Positions 1 through 9,261 of a stretch of DNA of 64,000 nt are shown here, piece by piece (the first letter of the stretch is position 1; every line of letters begins with the position of its first letter). This DNA comes from Desulfovibrio sp. A2 (GTDB lineage Bacteria; Desulfobacterota; Desulfovibrionia; Desulfovibrionales; Desulfovibrionaceae): the NCBI RefSeq assembly GCF_000226255.1, contig NZ_AGFG01000029.1, positions 62,001 to 126,000 of the forward strand, given 5' to 3'. Made by a program: the position numbers and the translations under genes. The notes beneath the pieces were generated by a model that saw only the letters and a program-made list of their open reading frames with translations, searched no databases and had not been told where the DNA came from.

Positions 1-1
1 G

Positions 2-700
2 CGCATCATCGCCATCTCGCAGAACGTGCGGGCCGCCGTGGCGCGCCAGTTTCCGCACTCCCCGGCCACGGTGGTGGTGATCCCCAACGGGGTGGACAAG
101 CGCCGCTTCAACCCGCAGCGCTTCGCCGACCTGCGCGGCGAGGCCCGCCGGGCCGTGGGGCTGCTGGAACGCCACCGGGCCATCGGGTTCTGCTCCAGCA
201 ATTTCGAGCTGAAGGGGCTGGACCGGCTCATCGCCGCGCTGGCCCACCTGCCCGAGGAATACGTGCTGGTGGTGGCGGGCGGACGGCGCAGCCGCAAATA
301 TGCCGACTACGCGCAATCGCTGGGTGTGGAGAAGCGGGTGGTGTTCCTCGGCAAGGTGGGGGCCGCCGACATGCCGCGCTTCTACGCGGGGCTCGACGTG
401 TTCTGCCACCCCTCGTTCTACGACACCTTCGGCAACGTGGTGGCCGAGGCGCAGGCCATGGGCGTGCCCACGGTGACCACCCGCGCCACGGGAGCGTGCG
501 ACCTCATCGACGACGGCCGCACCGGCCGCGTGCTGGACGATCCGGAACCGTGGGCGCTGGCCAACGCCGTGTTCGACCTGCGCGACATCGCGGCGGGCGC
601 GGACTTCGGCTGCGTGGAGGACGACGCGCAGGTCTTCGCCCGCTATCTGGAAGTGATCGAGGCGGTGCGCGCCGAACTGGCCGCCGCCGGAAAGAGCTGA
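2..700 (+). CDS. Glycosyltransferase family 4, 5'-truncated by window edge
   Basis: C-terminal 232 residues of a GT-B fold glycosyltransferase of the GT4 (WaaG-like) group, which moves a sugar from a nucleotide-sugar donor to lipopolysaccharide or another glycan. The frame is open to base 2 and reads RIIAISQNVRAAVARQF, the usual 'searching for S-N-V' segment before the second Rossmann domain, so the true start lies outside the window. Visible motifs are IPNGVDKRRFNP, GFCSSNFELKGLDRLI, and the nucleotide-binding EX7E-like region PSFYDTFGNVVAEAQAMGVP. A GTG at 26 is an internal codon rather than a start. It converges on the ThiF-like gene 87 bp downstream. Acceptor and sugar cannot be told from sequence. 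Confidence 0.9.
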   Translation, partial: RIIAISQNVRAAVARQFPHSPATVVVIPNGVDKRRFNPQRFADLRGEARRAVGLLERHRAIGFCSSNFELKGLDRLIAALAHLPEEYVLVVAGGRRSRKYADYAQSLGVEKRVVFLGKVGAADMPRFYAGLDVFCHPSFYDTFGNVVAEAQAMGVPTVTTRATGACDLIDDGRTGRVLDDPEPWALANAVFDLRDIAAGADFGCVEDDAQVFARYLEVIEAVRAELAAAGKS

Positions 701-786
701 ACCAGCCAGGAAGGCAGGGACCGCCAGGCAGTCTCCCCTTGGCCACATCTCCGCACCCGGCCCAAGCCGCGCTTTCGGTCCGCGCC

Positions 787-1776
787 CTACAGCCGCACCC
801 GCTGAAACGTCCCGTCGGAAAGATCGAACAGCAGCACTCCGTCCAGAGGGGGCCTTCCGGCCAGCAGGCGCAACGCCTCCGAAGTCTGCATGGAGGCCGC
901 GCAGGCCACGGCGGGCGCGGGCGTGCCGAGCCCGTCCTCCGCCGCTCCGCCCGCGCCCAGCAGTTCGTAGGGGCTCATGGAACCGGGCTGCACCGTGGCC
1001 ACCAGGCCGGTGAGTCCGGCCACCGCCGCCGTCACCAGCGGCAGCCCGGCCCGCGCCGCGGCCCCGTGCAGGGCCATGCGCGACGCAAGCCCCCCCAGCG
1101 CGTCCACCACCAGGTCCGGCAACGGCAAGTTCCGGCATGCACCGGCGGCGTCATCCGCCCGGCCGCCATCGGCTGCGGCCGGTTCGTCACCCGCCCTGAC
1201 GGGCACGCGGCCCGCGCACAGCCCGTCCAGGCCCGCCGCATCGACGAAAGACGCCACCCCCGCGAATTCCACCGCGCCGTTCACCGCCGCCACGTGCAGC
1301 GCGGCGGCCTCGGCCTTGGGCATGCCCAGCCGGGCCTCCGCCGACAGCAGTTGCCGGTTCAGGTTGCCTGCCTCGAAGACGTCGCCGTCCACCCCCACGA
1401 TGCGCCCCACCCCGGCCCGCGCCAGCATGTCCAGCACGTGCCCGCCCAACCCGCCCAGCCCCACCAGCAGCACCGTCGCCCGCAGCAGCCGGGCCTGCTC
1501 GGCCGGGGAGAAGAACGCGTGGTTGCGGATGTAGCGTTCAGGCATGATGCCCGCGTCGCAGGCCGTGGCCTCCACGTCCCGAAGCCGCGCGCCGGTGGCG
1601 CGGGCGATGCGGGGCGTGGCGTCATGGGGCAGGCGGCGGCAGGGCGCGCCGTCCGGCAGGGGGGCGTCCACGCTGGCGCGCAGCACGGCGGCCCGCACGT
1701 CGGACGTGCGGTCGGGAAGGGCGGAAGGGCAACAGCCGGGGAAGTCGGAAGAAGCGGGGTCGCCGGGTGGGGTCAT
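787..1776 (-). CDS. ThiF/MoeB/HesA-family adenylyltransferase
   Basis: E1-like enzyme of 329 residues. The ThiF/MoeB/HesA family adenylates the C-terminus of a small ubiquitin-like sulfur carrier (ThiS, MoaD). The nucleotide-binding core is clear: VGLGGLGGHVLDMLARAGVG, then VDGDVFEAGNLNRQLL, which carries the conserved D and the N-x-x-R-Q motif. The CxxC pairs that hold structural zinc in E. coli MoeB and ThiF are not seen; cysteines are few and scattered. The ATG at 1776 is chosen over one 11 codons upstream because GGAGGA sits 4 bases before it. No sulfur-carrier gene is adjacent, so the partner is unknown. It could serve molybdopterin, thiamine or another sulfur-transfer pathway. Confidence 0.8.
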   Translation of the reverse strand: MTPPGDPASSDFPGCCPSALPDRTSDVRAAVLRASVDAPLPDGAPCRRLPHDATPRIARATGARLRDVEATACDAGIMPERYIRNHAFFSPAEQARLLRATVLLVGLGGLGGHVLDMLARAGVGRIVGVDGDVFEAGNLNRQLLSAEARLGMPKAEAAALHVAAVNGAVEFAGVASFVDAAGLDGLCAGRVPVRAGDEPAAADGGRADDAAGACRNLPLPDLVVDALGGLASRMALHGAAARAGLPLVTAAVAGLTGLVATVQPGSMSPYELLGAGGAAEDGLGTPAPAVACAASMQTSEALRLLAGRPPLDGVLLFDLSDGTFQRVRL

Positions 1777-1900
1777 GCAATCCTCCATGCCCGCGTGCTG
1801 GCGGGGCATGGCGCACTATCGGGCATAGGCGACGGACCTGTAAAGGGGCGACGGGACTGTAAAGGGGCGGCAAGCAGGTGGCCACGCGGGCTTTGCCGCG

Positions 1901-3460
1901 CTATTCCACGAACCCTTCATGCTTGCCGCGCGGAGGCCTGCGCATGAACCAGATGCAGAAGAACAGCACCAGGAATATGGCCCCCTGCGAAAAGAAGGCG
2001 TCGTTGAAGGCCAGGGCCGAGGCCTCGCGCTGCAACATCTGGTAGATCAGCGTCTCGGCGCGTTCCGCGAGGTCGGTCAGTTCTCCCAGCCGCGCGGCCA
2101 GGGCCAGGCGGATCTGCTCGAAGCCCAGTTGATAGGCGGGCGACAGGGGGGTCATGTCCTCGGCCAGGATGCTGTGATGGTACTGGGTGCGCCGGGCCAG
2201 CAGCGTGGTGACGAAGGCCACCCCGAACGAACCGCCCAGGTTGCGCAGCAGGTTGTACAGCGGCGAGGCCGTGTTCATGGCCTCGCGCGGGACGTAGGCG
2301 AAGGTGACCACGGACAGCGACACGAAGAAGAACGGCATGGCGATGCCCTGCAACACCCGGGCGAAGGCCGCCGTGCCGAAGTCGATGTACAGGTTGAACC
2401 CGGCCATGACGTGCAGCGAATACGCGCAGATCAGCATGCCGAAGGCCAGCAGCCAGCGGGCGTCGATGCGCTCGGTCAGCTTGCCCGCCACGGGCATGAA
2501 CACCAGGGCCAGCATGCCGCCCGGCCCCAGCACCAGCCCGGCCAGGTAGGCGGTGTAGCCCATCAGCCCCTGCAGGAACAGCGGCAGCAGCACGATGGAC
2601 CCGAAAAAGGCAAAGAAGCCGAAGAACATCACCGCGTTGCCGATGGCGAAGCTGCGGTTTTTCAGAATGCGGAAGTCCAGCACCGGCCGGGGGTGGCGCA
2701 GTTCCCAGAATACCAGCCCGACAAGTGACACGGCGGAAACCACGGCCAGCGTGGTGATGAACGGCGAACTGAACCAGTCGTCCTGCTGGCCCTTGTCCAG
2801 CACGATCTGCAACGCGCCGATGCCCGTGGTCAGCAGGGCCAGGCCCAGGTAGTCCACCACCTCGCCGCGCTGGCGTCGCTCCATGTACGGCGGGTCGAAC
2901 AGGAAGGCCCCGGCCAGGTACAGCGCGAACAGGCCCACCGGCAGGTTGATGTAGAAGATCCACCGCCAGGTGAAGTTGTCCGTCAGGTAACCGCCCAGCA
3001 GCGGCCCCAGGATGGGCCCCAGCACCACCCCCACGCCGAAGATGCCCATGGCCATGCCGCGCTGGTGGGGCGGAAAGGTCTCCATCAGGATGGCCTGCGA
3101 CATGGGTTGCAGCCCGCCGCCGCCAAGCCCCTGGAAAATGCGGAACAGGATGATCTGCGCCAGCGAGGTGGCCGCCCCGCACAGCAGGGAACTGGCCGTG
3201 AACACGGCGATGGACAGCATCAGGAACCGCTTGCGCCCCACAAGGCGCGCCAGCCATCCGCTCATGGGGATGACCACGGCGTTGGCCACCAGGTACGAGG
3301 TGAGCACCCAGGTCACCTCTTCCTCGCCCGCGGCAAGGCTGCCCTGAATGTGCTTCAGGGCCACGTTGGCCACGCTGGTGTCCAGGATTTCGATGAGCGT
3401 GGGCACCATCACCGCCAGGGTGATGAGCCAGCGGTTGACCGATTCGGGTTCGCGCGACAT
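1901..3460 (-). CDS. emrB: DHA2-family multidrug efflux MFS permease (EmrB-like)
   Basis: Inner-membrane major-facilitator transporter of 519 residues, typical length for the 14-helix DHA2 (EmrB/QacA) subfamily that exports hydrophobic drugs in exchange for protons. Family marks include the N-terminal ETLDTS-like TLIEILDTSVANVALKHI, the motif A region SGWLARLVGRKRFLM, and the motif C antiporter stretch GVVLGPILGPLLGGYL. The gene lies 18 bp after the end of the EmrA-like adaptor, so the two are co-transcribed and should form a tripartite pump with an outer-membrane TolC-type channel encoded elsewhere. No regulator gene is next to the pair. Substrate is not predictable. Confidence 0.92.
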   Translation of the reverse strand: MSREPESVNRWLITLAVMVPTLIEILDTSVANVALKHIQGSLAAGEEEVTWVLTSYLVANAVVIPMSGWLARLVGRKRFLMLSIAVFTASSLLCGAATSLAQIILFRIFQGLGGGGLQPMSQAILMETFPPHQRGMAMGIFGVGVVLGPILGPLLGGYLTDNFTWRWIFYINLPVGLFALYLAGAFLFDPPYMERRQRGEVVDYLGLALLTTGIGALQIVLDKGQQDDWFSSPFITTLAVVSAVSLVGLVFWELRHPRPVLDFRILKNRSFAIGNAVMFFGFFAFFGSIVLLPLFLQGLMGYTAYLAGLVLGPGGMLALVFMPVAGKLTERIDARWLLAFGMLICAYSLHVMAGFNLYIDFGTAAFARVLQGIAMPFFFVSLSVVTFAYVPREAMNTASPLYNLLRNLGGSFGVAFVTTLLARRTQYHHSILAEDMTPLSPAYQLGFEQIRLALAARLGELTDLAERAETLIYQMLQREASALAFNDAFFSQGAIFLVLFFCIWFMRRPPRGKHEGFVE

Positions 3461-3478
3461 GCGGCCCTGCCGTTGCGG

Positions 3479-4774
3479 CTACTGCTTGCGGGCCGGTTCG
3501 GCCGGGGCGGGGGTCGGCGTGGCCGCCGGGGCTGTCGCCGAAGCCCCCGGGGCTGTCCCATTGACGGCGGGCTTCCCCGCCTGCCCGGCGTCGCGCACGG
3601 TGGCCCCGTCCGGCCCGGCGGCGCGCTGCGGCACCTCGGAAACGCCCCGGTTGGTGAAGATCACCGGCACCGCGCTCATGCCCACGCGCAGGGGCGGCAT
3701 GGCCGCGGGGGCGTAGTCGGTCAGGCGCAGCCGCACGGGAATGCGCTGCACCACCTTCACGAAGTTGCCCGAGGCGTTCTGGGGCGGAAACAGCGAAAAG
3801 GCCGCGCCCGTGCCCGCCATGATCGACTCCACCTGGCCCTTCAGGACCAGGTTGGGGTAGGTGTCGATGCGGATTTCGCAGGGCTGGCCAGGCTTCACGT
3901 CGGTGAGTTCGGTTTCCTTGAAATTGGCGGTCACCCACAGGTGGTCGGGCGACATGGGCACCACGGCCATGATCGGCTGCCCGCGCGTGACCATGCGGCC
4001 GGACTCCACGTTCTTCTTGGTCACGTAGCCGTCCACGGGGGCGCGCACGGTGGTCCATTCCAGGTTCAGCTCCGCCTGGCGCACCTTGGCCTGCTGGGCC
4101 TCCACCTGGCGGGCGCGGATTTCCGCCACCACCTGCCCGGTCCCGGCCAGATCCACCTCGGCGCGCACGCGGCGCATTTCCGCCTCGGCCGCCGCGCGGG
4201 CCTTGCTGGCGGCTTCCAGTTTGGCGCGGGAACCATCCAGCCGTGCCCTGGCGGCATCGTCGGCGGAACGGGCGCGGTCCATGGCCTCGCGCGAGACGGC
4301 CCCCTGCCCCACCAGCGCCTCCAGCCTGCGCCGGTCAAGGGTGGCCTGGGCCTGTTCGGTGGAAAGGCGCTCCATCTCGTAGCGGGCGGCGTCCTCTTCG
4401 TCGCGGGCCTGCGCGGCGCGGCGCTTGGTGGCCTCTTCCACGGCCTGCGCGCCGGTCACCCGATGCACGGTCTGGGAAAGCTCCAGCGGCACGCCGCGTT
4501 GCAGCGCGGCAAGCTGGGCGCGCGCCTCGGCCACGGCCACCTCGTACTCGGTGGGGTCCAGCCGGGCCAGCACCTCGCCTTCCTTGACGAACTGGTTGTC
4601 CTCCACGGGCACGTCCACCACGTAGCCCGCCACGCGTGGCGAAACCATGAAGATGCGCCCATCCACCTGAGCGTCGTCGGTTTCCACCTTGCCGAGGCCG
4701 TGCCAGTACCAGACGCCCGCCGCCAGAACCATGACGCCGAGCAGGATGCCGAGGATGCGCTTTTTGCTGTTCAT
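3479..4774 (-). CDS. emrA: EmrA/HlyD-family membrane fusion protein
   Basis: Periplasmic adaptor of about 431 residues. One N-terminal transmembrane helix (residues ~7-24) follows the basic start MNSKKR. Next come the first half of a lipoyl domain (VETDDAQVDGRIFMVSPRVAGYV), a long alpha-helical hairpin rich in Ala/Arg/Glu, and the second half lipoyl/beta-barrel region (TTVRAPVDGYVTKKNVESG). The C-terminal ~50 residues are a Pro/Ala-rich tail absent from E. coli EmrA and probably disordered. The start at 4774 is preferred over a GTG 21 bases upstream because it gives a normal positively charged N-terminus, but neither has a convincing ribosome-binding site. First gene of the emrA-emrB operon. 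Confidence 0.9.
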   Translation of the reverse strand: MNSKKRILGILLGVMVLAAGVWYWHGLGKVETDDAQVDGRIFMVSPRVAGYVVDVPVEDNQFVKEGEVLARLDPTEYEVAVAEARAQLAALQRGVPLELSQTVHRVTGAQAVEEATKRRAAQARDEEDAARYEMERLSTEQAQATLDRRRLEALVGQGAVSREAMDRARSADDAARARLDGSRAKLEAASKARAAAEAEMRRVRAEVDLAGTGQVVAEIRARQVEAQQAKVRQAELNLEWTTVRAPVDGYVTKKNVESGRMVTRGQPIMAVVPMSPDHLWVTANFKETELTDVKPGQPCEIRIDTYPNLVLKGQVESIMAGTGAAFSLFPPQNASGNFVKVVQRIPVRLRLTDYAPAAMPPLRVGMSAVPVIFTNRGVSEVPQRAAGPDGATVRDAGQAGKPAVNGTAPGASATAPAATPTPAPAEPARKQ

Positions 4775-5225
4775 GCCGTATCGCCGTGTGGGCACGCGCG
4801 GTCGCGTGGTGTGCGTGTAGGAAAACCGGCCGCGCGCGAAGGCGCGGGACCGGCCCGACGCCGGGCAGGAGGCCGGAACGGCACGCCGTGCCGGTGCGGG
4901 GCGGAACGGCTCCGAACCGGGGCTGAACCGGACCGGGAATGCCGGGCGTCGGAATTACCGCTTTCGGGAACCGGCAATGCATAGCGCATGCCGTACCGGG
5001 GGCGCAACCGGGCAATGCCGGGTCCGACGGCGGGCACTCGCCGGAGCGGCGGCGTGCGCCACCGCCGCATGGCGTGCAACGCCGCGTGCAGCGGGAACGG
5101 AACGGGGATGCGTCATGCGCGAAAGGGGGGAAGGGACGAACGATGCGGAAAGGAAAGCCGTGTCCGCCCGCCGTGCCCCCCTCCCATGCACGGTGCTGGC
5201 GTGGCGGCCCCGGGGCGCGCCGTGG
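4775..5225. other. Intergenic region upstream of emrAB
   Basis: About 450 bases without a supported gene. Open frames here look like shadows of GC-rich sequence. The promoter of emrAB should lie in it, but no clear -35/-10 pair or regulator dyad could be picked out. Confidence 0.5.
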
Positions 5226-6320
5226 TCAGTCGAGACCCGTGGGCGCCGCCAGGTTCGGCGCCACGTCCAGCATCGCTGCGGGCATGGCCGGGGCTTCCCC
5301 GCGCGGTGCACCCGGCGCGCCCGGCGTGTCGGGCGCGCCCGGCACGCTCCCCTTCTGCCCCGGAAACACCGAATGCAGCCCGTACGGGGACAGGCACCGT
5401 TCCAGTCCGCCCTCCCGGTGCAGTGCATGCAACGCCGCCTCGAAGGCCGCCACGGCCTCGGGCGCGGCGTGGCGCGAAAAGGCGATGGTGTAGTCCACCC
5501 GGCTGTGCCAGCCCGCGTAGCGCAGGTTGGCGATGCGCAGCAGCGCGATGGTGGCCAGCCCGTTCTCCTTGTTGGAGAACACGGCGTCGATGCGGCCCTG
5601 CGCCAGCTTGAGGAACCCGGCATCGTTATCCGCCGCCACGTCCACCGTCATGCGCGCCTGCCGGGCCAACTGGTTGAGGATGTCCGACGTCAGCGAAGGG
5701 CCGTAGACGCCCACGCGGTATCCGGCCACGTCGCGGGGGGCGATGTAGCGCAACGGGTTTTCCATACGCACGAAAAAGCCGTACTCCCCACGCACCAGCG
5801 GGGGACAGAAGTGCAGCCAGTCTTCACGCTCCGGCGCACGCCCGATGACGAAGATGCCGTCGGCAGCGCCGCTGCGCACCTCCTGCTGGGCGCGAGCCCA
5901 GGGCAGCAGCCGGAAGGTGCAGCCCACGCCCATGCGCTGGCACGCCAGGGTGATGATCTCGGCCACGGGCCCGGCCACGCGCTCCCCGTCGTCCGTGCGT
6001 TCCAGATAGTTGAACGGCGGAAACTGCTGGGTGACGAAAACGAGGCCCGTGGTGGCCAGCCGACCGGTCCCGGCTGGCTGGACCGGATTGGTTCGGGCAA
6101 CGCCCGCCTGACCGTTTTCCCCATGGGCGGCGATGTTCCGCGCCGCCACCCACCCTGGCCACGCCAGCGTCAGGACCAGCGTCAGGACCAGCGTGAGGAC
6201 CAGCGTGAGGGCCAGCGTGAGGGCCAGCGCCAGGCCCAACGTTTGGCCCAACGTTTGGGCCAGCACGGGGGCCGCAATGCCGCCACCCGGCCGGAAAACA
6301 TGGTTGTGGTGTCGCTGCAC
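5226..6320 (-). CDS. Extracellular solute-binding protein, family 3 type
   Basis: Probable periplasmic protein of 364 residues with the SBP_bac_3 fold used for amino acids or other polar solutes. After the signal region the mature part reads VFVTQQFPPFNYLERTDDGERVAGPVAEIITLACQRMG, the usual opening of family-3 binding proteins, followed by GAADGIFVIGRAPEREDWLHF and YRVGVYGPSLTSDIL. A GTG at 6320 is chosen because AAAGGAG lies 6 bases upstream; an ATG at 6383 and one at 6410 have weaker sites. The signal-peptide core is a string of TLVL/TLAL units encoded by a 12-bp tandem repeat. No ABC permease is adjacent. It lies 79 bp after a sensor kinase, so it may belong to a sensing rather than transport system. 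Confidence 0.78.
   Translation of the reverse strand: MQRHHNHVFRPGGGIAAPVLAQTLGQTLGLALALTLALTLVLTLVLTLVLTLAWPGWVAARNIAAHGENGQAGVARTNPVQPAGTGRLATTGLVFVTQQFPPFNYLERTDDGERVAGPVAEIITLACQRMGVGCTFRLLPWARAQQEVRSGAADGIFVIGRAPEREDWLHFCPPLVRGEYGFFVRMENPLRYIAPRDVAGYRVGVYGPSLTSDILNQLARQARMTVDVAADNDAGFLKLAQGRIDAVFSNKENGLATIALLRIANLRYAGWHSRVDYTIAFSRHAAPEAVAAFEAALHALHREGGLERCLSPYGLHSVFPGQKGSVPGAPDTPGAPGAPRGEAPAMPAAMLDVAPNLAAPTGLD
6165..6260 (+). repeat. Eight 12-bp tandem units inside the signal-peptide coding region
   Basis: Units start at 6165, 6177, 6189, 6201, 6213, 6225, 6237 and 6249, with the base form CAGCGTCAGGAC and progressive divergence to CAACGTTTGGCC. Read on the minus strand they encode the hydrophobic core of the signal peptide of the solute-binding protein (four residues per unit). 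The unit length is a multiple of three, so copy-number change would alter signal-peptide length without breaking the frame. Confidence 0.9.
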
Positions 6321-6399
6321 GGCCTGCTCCTTTGCCCACCCCCCTGCGTCGTGCCGTCCCCCTGCGCCGCCGCGCCCGTTCATGCCCGTCCCGTCGCCC

Positions 6400-9261
6400 T
6401 CATGGGGCATCCACGGGCAGATGCACTGTGAACAGCGTGCCCCTGCCGGGTTCGCTTTCCACCTCCAGGCGCCCGCCGTGCTTGTTCACCACCAGGTTGC
6501 GGGCGATGGCCAGCCCCTGTCCCGTGCCCCGCCCCACCTCCTTGGTGGTGAAGAAGGGATCGAAGATGCGGGGCAGCACATTGGGCGCGATGCCGGTTCC
6601 GTCGTCGCGCACGGCAACCACCACCGCGCCGTCCGCCACGCGGCTGGACACGGTGATGACGCCCCGCTCGTCCTGCTCCGCCCCCTGGTCACGCAGCCTG
6701 TCGCCCACGGCGTGGGCGGCGTTGACCAGCAGGTTCATGAACACCTGGTTCAGGTCGCCCGCATGCCCCTGCACCAGGGGCAGGTCGGGCGCAAGGTCCA
6801 GCCGCACGTCGGCCACGTACTTCCATTCATTGCGGCACACCGTGACCGTATTGGCCAGCCCGGCGTTGATGTCCACCGGCGTCTTGCCCCCGGCGTCGGG
6901 GTGCGAGAATTCGCGCAGGGCCCGCACGATGCCGGAAACCCGCTCCACCCCTTCCTGCACCTGGCGCACGGCGGCGGGCAGTTCGGCAAGCACGAAATCC
7001 ACGTCGTGCTGCTCGCGCAGGCGGGCCGCCTCGTCCAGCAGCGTCCCGCCGTCGTCGCAGCCGGGGCCGGACACGGCCCGGCGCAACAGTCCGTCGTACC
7101 CGGCGATGGTCGCGTCCAGCGCCGTGGCGGCCGTGCCCAGGAAACGCGCGTTGTCGCCCACGAACTGGATGGGGGTGTTGATCTCGTGCGCGATGCCCGA
7201 GGCCAGCTGCCCGATGGACTCCAGCTTCTGGGCCTGCAGCAGTTGGGCCTGCAACATCAGCCGTTCGCTGACGTCCTCGATGGTGCACACGAAGTGGGCC
7301 ACCACGCCCGCACCGTCGCGCAGGGGGGCAAGGCGGCATTCCGCGTCGAAGGGCGTGCCGTTGCCCCGCCGCAGCACGGCGCGGCCGCTCCATGCCTCGC
7401 CGCGTTCGCGGGCCGCCAGCAGTGCGGCAAACCCCGCTCCTCCCTCTCCAGAGCCACCGCTCCCCGCACCGGCAGCCGCGCCCAGGTCCGCCAGGCGGCG
7501 GTCCAGGGCATCGGCGCGCGGCCAGCCGGTAATGACGGCGAAGGCCGGGTTGGCGTAGCGAATGGAACCGTCGCCATCCAGGATCAGCATGGCCCCGGCG
7601 GAATTTTCCACGGCCTGTTCCAGCAGGCGGCGCGCCTCCTCGGCGCGGCGGCGCGCCGTAAGGTCGGTGAGCACGCCGATGATGCCGCCCTCGCCCGCCG
7701 GGCCACCCGCGAACACGCTTTTGATCACGCCGAAGTAGCGGACCACCCCATCCGCGCAGCGGATGGACTGCTCGCTGAAGCGCATGCCGCCACGCTGGCG
7801 CAGTTCATCGTCGTCGCGCAGCACGGCGGCGGCCACGTCGGGGGGGTACACGTCGGGAAAATCGCCCGGCGGGCGGCCACGCACGTCTTCTCGCGCGCTG
7901 CCCAGCACCATCCGGGCGAAACTGTCGTTGCAGTCCACGAAGCGGCCGGTGAAATCGCGGTAGTACAGCGGGCTGGGAATGGCGTTCATCAAGGCGCGCA
8001 GGAAGGCCAGGCGGCTGCGGGCCTCTTCTTCCGTGGCGGCGCGGCGTTCAAGCTCGCCCAGGTAGTCGGCGTTCAGGCGGGTGAGTTCCGCCGTGCGCGC
8101 CTCCACCAGTTGCCCCATGCGCAGGCTGTGCCCTTCCAGGTTGCCCATCAGCCTGTTGAAATAGTTGGCCAGGTCGCCGATTTCGTCATGCGTTTCCGGT
8201 ACCACACGCACGGAAAGGTCACCGCCCGCACCCGCCCGCACCCGCTCGGTCAGCCGCCGCAGGGGACCGGTGATGCCCGCGCTGGCGTACAGGCTGGCCA
8301 GCGCCACCACCCCCGTGGCGGCCAGCAGCCACAACACGGCCAAGCGGCGCATGTGCTCGAGGGGGGCGTAGATCTCGTCGGTGTAGCCCGAGGCGGCCAC
8401 GATCCAGTCGTAGTCCGCGAGGTAGGCGTAGACCACGATCTTCTCGCGGTAGCCCGCCTCGCCCGGGTTGCGCCACGAATAGACGATGCGGCCGGAGCGC
8501 TTTTGCAGCATCTCGCGGATGAACCGGCGGCCCGTCTCGTCGCGCGAGTCGGCGATGTCTCCCGGCTCCATCAGCGGGTGCACCAGAAGTTCGCCGCCGC
8601 CGGTCATGATGTAGGCGTAGCCGGTTTCGCCCACCCGGTGCGAAAGCACCGCCTCGCGCAGCATGCCGACGTCGAGCAGGTTGCGGAATTCCTCCCGGTA
8701 GGCCGAGGCGGAGATGATCCAGTCCCACGGCTGGAACCAGGTCATGTGCAGCGCCTTGGGGCGGGCGTGCGTTTCTCCGGGGTTGCGCCACTCGTACTGC
8801 AGGAACCCTTCGCGCAGGCGCGACTGGTCCCGCACGAACGCGAACTCGGACAGGTCGCGCCCCAGCAGCGAGGGCACCGGGTGCACGGCCAAGGTGGCGT
8901 TGGAGGTAAGGCAGTAGATGTAGCCGGATCGGCCGATGCTCATGCGCAGCAGGATGGCGGCGGCGTTGGCCTTGGCCTGCGCCTCGGTGATGGCCCCGGA
9001 GCGGTAGCGCTCGTATTCCAGCACCACCACGTCGCGGGCCTTTTCGGACGCGGCGCGCAGGTAGTTGCGCACGGCAAGGTCGGCCCCCACGCGCACGGTG
9101 CCGAGGATGGACTGGGTGGCGGCGTGCAGCCGCTCTTCCACGGCCTGCTCCACGGCCCGGCGGGCGTAGACGTACGCGCCCGCGCCGCCGCACAGCAACA
9201 GCACGAGGAACACCAGCATGTAGCTGGCGAGCAGCTTGCCCCGAATGCCGAAACCCGTCAT
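6400..9261 (-). CDS. Membrane sensor histidine kinase (double Cache, HAMP, two PAS, HisKA, HATPase)
   Basis: A 953-residue sensor kinase. TM1 is at about residues 8-32, then a periplasmic region of ~270 residues with two Cache-2-like repeats (GRSGYIYCLTSNATLAVHP and VGETGYAYIMTGGGELLVHP, each followed by a DW-I-A-S-x-Y segment). A second transmembrane helix near 310-330, a HAMP domain (ITGPLRRLTERVRAG), and two PAS domains follow. The H-box is GIAHEINTPIQFV, and the ATPase has DDGTGIA and GTGQGLAIARN. This resembles HK4-type kinases with long dimerisation segments. Start at 9261: GGAGG lies 4 bases upstream, better than the ATG at 9291. No response regulator is adjacent. The binding protein gene follows on the same strand and may be co-transcribed. 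Confidence 0.92.
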   Translation of the reverse strand: MTGFGIRGKLLASYMLVFLVLLLCGGAGAYVYARRAVEQAVEERLHAATQSILGTVRVGADLAVRNYLRAASEKARDVVVLEYERYRSGAITEAQAKANAAAILLRMSIGRSGYIYCLTSNATLAVHPVPSLLGRDLSEFAFVRDQSRLREGFLQYEWRNPGETHARPKALHMTWFQPWDWIISASAYREEFRNLLDVGMLREAVLSHRVGETGYAYIMTGGGELLVHPLMEPGDIADSRDETGRRFIREMLQKRSGRIVYSWRNPGEAGYREKIVVYAYLADYDWIVAASGYTDEIYAPLEHMRRLAVLWLLAATGVVALASLYASAGITGPLRRLTERVRAGAGGDLSVRVVPETHDEIGDLANYFNRLMGNLEGHSLRMGQLVEARTAELTRLNADYLGELERRAATEEEARSRLAFLRALMNAIPSPLYYRDFTGRFVDCNDSFARMVLGSAREDVRGRPPGDFPDVYPPDVAAAVLRDDDELRQRGGMRFSEQSIRCADGVVRYFGVIKSVFAGGPAGEGGIIGVLTDLTARRRAEEARRLLEQAVENSAGAMLILDGDGSIRYANPAFAVITGWPRADALDRRLADLGAAAGAGSGGSGEGGAGFAALLAARERGEAWSGRAVLRRGNGTPFDAECRLAPLRDGAGVVAHFVCTIEDVSERLMLQAQLLQAQKLESIGQLASGIAHEINTPIQFVGDNARFLGTAATALDATIAGYDGLLRRAVSGPGCDDGGTLLDEAARLREQHDVDFVLAELPAAVRQVQEGVERVSGIVRALREFSHPDAGGKTPVDINAGLANTVTVCRNEWKYVADVRLDLAPDLPLVQGHAGDLNQVFMNLLVNAAHAVGDRLRDQGAEQDERGVITVSSRVADGAVVVAVRDDGTGIAPNVLPRIFDPFFTTKEVGRGTGQGLAIARNLVVNKHGGRLEVESEPGRGTLFTVHLPVDAP

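Noticed and set aside
3065..4984. A 639-codon plus-strand open frame opposite emrB/emrA
   Set aside because: Low-complexity Gly/His/Arg translation and antisense to two clear efflux genes.
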